From: JALYUA01 sp039933215
GTDB taxonomy: Bacteria; Acidobacteriota; Thermoanaerobaculia; UBA5066; Gp7-AA6
Assembly: GCA_039933215.1 (NCBI GenBank)
Contig: JBDTOO010000018.1
Location: forward strand, 1 to 64,000
Length of the DNA stretch: 64,000 nt
Direction of reading: 5' to 3'
In this document: piece by piece, positions 61,715 to 64,000 of the stretch
Layout of the letters: each line of letters opens with the position of its first letter
Position numbering within the stretch: the first letter of the stretch is position 1
Notes under the pieces: generated by a model
Seen by the model: only the letters and a program-made list of their open reading frames with translations
Told to the model about the DNA's origin: nothing
Database searches by the model: none
Made by a program: the position numbers and the translations under genes

Positions 61715-64000
61715 CGCCGGCGCCCCCCGCCGCCGGGCGTGCGCCCGCGGCCTGGTGCGCCGCGGCGTTCGTCACCGGCATCTGGCTCGGCGCGGAATCC
61801 GGCCAGGGAGCCGCGCTCCCGCTCTCTCTCGCGGGCGCGTGCGGGCTTCTTCTCGCCGCCTGGGGCTGGCGGAGGCGGGCGGCGGACGGCCCGGCCCGCG
61901 TCGTGCTCGGTCTCCTCTTCGCGGCCGTCGGACTCGTCCAGGGGTCCCTCCGGATCGCCGCGCCGGCCGCGGAAGCGAGGCGGGCCTTCGAGGCGCTGCC
62001 CGCGTCCGCCGACCGGATGGATCGCGTCGAGGGCGTGCTCGAGGGTTTCTGGGCCGGGACGCCGCCGCGGGCCCACGGCCGCCTCAAGGCGGAGCGGCTC
62101 TTCGATCCGGCGACGGGCTCCTGGAGGAGCTTTCCGGCCGACGTCTTCGTCTTCGTCTCCGGGCAGGAGCCGCTCGCGCGGCGCGCGGATCGCGGCGACC
62201 GCGTCGTGGCCGTCGGGAAGCTGCGGCCGGAAGGCCCGCCGGCTTCGGAACGCGACCTCGCGGTTCCCTGGCCGGAGTACCGGCTGTCGGTCAAGAGCGC
62301 CCTCCGCCTCGAGAACCCGCGGCCGACGCTGCTCTCGCGGCTCGCGGCGCCGAACCGATGGCTCGAGGAGCGGCTGCCACCGGCCGGCTCCCTCGGTCCC
62401 GGGTTCGAACGGAACGTGCGGGGACCACTCTCCGCGCTGCTTCTCGGACGCACTTCGGAGATCGACCGCGGCATGGTGGCGCGTTACCGTCGCGGCGGGA
62501 TGTATCACCTGCTCGTGATCGCGGGGCTGCACGTGGGGCTCGCCGCCGGGCTCGCTCTGCTCCTCCTGCGCGCCGCGGGAGTCCGCGGGCGCGCCCGCGA
62601 CGCCTGGCTTCTCGCGGCGGTGGCGCTCTTCGTCACCGTCGGTGGCGGCAACTCGCCGGCTCTTCGCGCGGGGATCGTCTTCGGATTCTTCTTCGCGGCG
62701 AGACTTCTCGAGCGGCCCGTCCCCACCGCGCAGGCGATCGGCCTCTCGGCGCTCCTGCTCTTCGCGGCGTGGCCGTCGGAGATCTACGGCGTCGGGACCG
62801 TGCTCACCTTCGCCGCCGTCGGCGGGATCGCCGCGTTCGCCTCTCCTTTGCGGCGTCTGCTGCCGCGCCGTCCGGACTTCGTGTTCTCGGGCTTCGCCGC
62901 CGCCATCGCGGCCCAGATCGCCACCGCGCCGGTGCTCCTCTGGCGGTACAACGTCCTATCGGCGGGCGCCTGGCTGACGGCTCCGGCCGCGCTTCCCATC
63001 GCCGGCGCGCTGATCGGCGTCGGCGCCCTGCTCCTCGTCGTGTTCGCATTCGGAAGCACGGCCGCGCCGCTCGCCGCGGTCTTCGGCGGGGGTTCGCGGG
63101 TCCTCGAGACCATCGCCGACCGCGCTGCCGGAGTCGCCGTCCTTCGTCCCACTCCGCCGATCGGGCTCGTGGCGGGCGTCGCCGCACTCCTCGCCGTCGC
63201 CGCCCTCGCTCGGGGCCGCGTGCGCGTCGCCGCATGGACGGCAGCGGGAGGGTTGTTTCTCTTTCTCGCCGTCCGGCCGGGTCCCGCGGGTCCCTCGCGG
63301 GGGTTTACGCTCGAGGGGCTCGACGTCGGCCAGGGCGACGCGTTTCTCCTGAGGTGGGGGCGCCACGCGGTGCTGATCGACGGAGGGGGTCCGTTCGACC
63401 TCGATGCGCGGGACTTCGGGCGGACCCGCCTGCTTCCGAAGCTCCTCGACCGCGGCGTCACGCGGCTCGACGCGGCGCTCCTCACGCACCCGCATCCCGA
63501 TCACGCCCTCGGCCTCTTCGCCATCCTCGAGGAGATCCCCGTCGGGGCGCTCTGGCGCTCCTCCGGGGACGACGAAGGAAGCCTCTATCGGGATCTCGAG
63601 TCCGTCGCCTCCGCACGGCGGGTCCCCGTGCGCGCGCTCGCCGCCGGCCAGTCGATCGCGTGGCGGGACGCCCGCCTTCGCGTGCTGCATTCCGGCGGCC
63701 GGCGTCCGAAGAAGGACGCCACGAACAACCAGTCCGTGGTGGCCGTCTTCGAGCGCGACGGGCGCCGTGCGCTCCTGACGGGCGACGCCGGGGCCTTCGC
63801 CGAGGCCGAGATCCTCCTCTCCGGCCGACCGGTCCAGGCCGACGTGATCAAGGTCGGTCACCACGGAAGCCGGGGCTCGACGACGCCGGCTTTTCTCCAG
63901 CGTGTCGCTCCGCGCGCCGCCCTTCTTTCCTGCGGCCGGGAGAATCGATTCGGCCATCCGGCGCCGGAAACGCTGGCCACTCTCGCCGCGGCGAACGTCC
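61711..64000 (+). CDS. comEC: ComEC/Rec2 DNA-uptake channel (truncated by window end)
   Basis: At least 763 residues; the frame is still open at the right edge. GTG start in a 4-bp overlap (GTGA). It has an N-terminal membrane pair and soluble OB-like region, then the Competence membrane core (GGMYHLLVIAGLHVGLAAGL, GGGNSPALRAGIVFGFFFAA, AQIATAPVLLWRYN). A C-terminal metallo-beta-lactamase domain follows (LDVGQGDAFLLRWG, LLTHPHPDHALGLFA, LLTGDAG, IKVGHHGSRGSTTP). It moves single-stranded DNA across the inner membrane during transformation; the nuclease-like domain may degrade the second strand. Confidence 0.93.
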   Translation, partial: MTPAPPAAGRAPAAWCAAAFVTGIWLGAESGQGAALPLSLAGACGLLLAAWGWRRRAADGPARVVLGLLFAAVGLVQGSLRIAAPAAEARRAFEALPASADRMDRVEGVLEGFWAGTPPRAHGRLKAERLFDPATGSWRSFPADVFVFVSGQEPLARRADRGDRVVAVGKLRPEGPPASERDLAVPWPEYRLSVKSALRLENPRPTLLSRLAAPNRWLEERLPPAGSLGPGFERNVRGPLSALLLGRTSEIDRGMVARYRRGGMYHLLVIAGLHVGLAAGLALLLLRAAGVRGRARDAWLLAAVALFVTVGGGNSPALRAGIVFGFFFAARLLERPVPTAQAIGLSALLLFAAWPSEIYGVGTVLTFAAVGGIAAFASPLRRLLPRRPDFVFSGFAAAIAAQIATAPVLLWRYNVLSAGAWLTAPAALPIAGALIGVGALLLVVFAFGSTAAPLAAVFGGGSRVLETIADRAAGVAVLRPTPPIGLVAGVAALLAVAALARGRVRVAAWTAAGGLFLFLAVRPGPAGPSRGFTLEGLDVGQGDAFLLRWGRHAVLIDGGGPFDLDARDFGRTRLLPKLLDRGVTRLDAALLTHPHPDHALGLFAILEEIPVGALWRSSGDDEGSLYRDLESVASARRVPVRALAAGQSIAWRDARLRVLHSGGRRPKKDATNNQSVVAVFERDGRRALLTGDAGAFAEAEILLSGRPVQADVIKVGHHGSRGSTTPAFLQRVAPRAALLSCGRENRFGHPAPETLATLAAANV

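Overview
The window is 64 kb of very GC-rich, gene-dense bacterial chromosome with no rRNA, tRNA, CRISPR array or insertion sequence that I can see. Gene content (PD40/TolB-like propellers, zinc-ribbon Ser/Thr kinase, FHA-GAF cyclase, leucine and propionate-type acyl-CoA metabolism, arginine deiminase pathway), short overlaps between genes, and many start codons only 6-10 nt downstream of a TANNNT -10 box fit an Acidobacteriota-like organism. That placement is inference, not a sequence match.

Layout. 0-10.6 kb: serA and ddl, a NarL-type two-component system, an LRR-like protein, a DUF2330/RnfD-like pair, two GNAT acetyltransferases, small SnoaL/DUF4440-type genes and a TlpA-like thioredoxin. 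10.6-20.8 kb: an accessory peptide-export locus (below). 20.8-33.7 kb: PadR plus a HAAS-like membrane protein, an M28 peptidase-PDZ-PD40 protein, a fused flavin oxidoreductase-polyferredoxin, a MutM/Nei glycosylase, two PD40 proteins, and a threonine-dehydratase/ornithine-cyclodeaminase pair. 33.7-47.4 kb: rlpA, purB, rmuC, an arcA-arcC-arcB operon with a TonB/SH3 protein, cyclase, kinase, rdgB, a GSDH-type dehydrogenase and a MOSC protein. 47.4-53.8 kb: a cobalamin-binding mutase subunit and a leucine-degradation set (carboxyltransferase, enoyl-CoA hydratase, biotin carboxylase, separate biotin carrier, HMG-CoA lyase). 53.9-64 kb: a receiver protein, valS, birA, coaX, an rlmD-like methyltransferase and comEC, which runs off the right edge.

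The most remarkable region is 10.69-20.7 kb. A PpiC/SurA-like protein, a 1041-residue exporter (two cyclic-nucleotide-binding domains, C39 double-glycine peptidase, ABC transporter), an HlyD-type adaptor and a receiver-less sigma-54 activator are flanked on both sides by seven tiny genes. Six encode 55-60 residue peptides with a basic leader ending in a conserved LSAKQARxVKGG-type motif. The six short cores after GG each resemble a different, ordered segment of one protein, Hcp (the type VI secretion tube protein, compared with Pseudomonas Hcp1 from memory). Together they tile most of Hcp from N- to C-terminus. Sites matching the sigma-54 -24/-12 consensus (TGGC-N7-YTGCT) stand in the correct orientation in front of each peptide group. 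This looks like a sigma-54-controlled, double-glycine secretion system for Hcp-in-pieces peptides. I know of no description of one.

Other themes are probable leaderless transcription, several probable non-canonical starts (CTG overlapping TGA, ATT), a methylcrotonyl-CoA carboxylase alpha subunit split at a 4-bp overlap, and short tandem repeats of 7-8 bp period in intergenic DNA.
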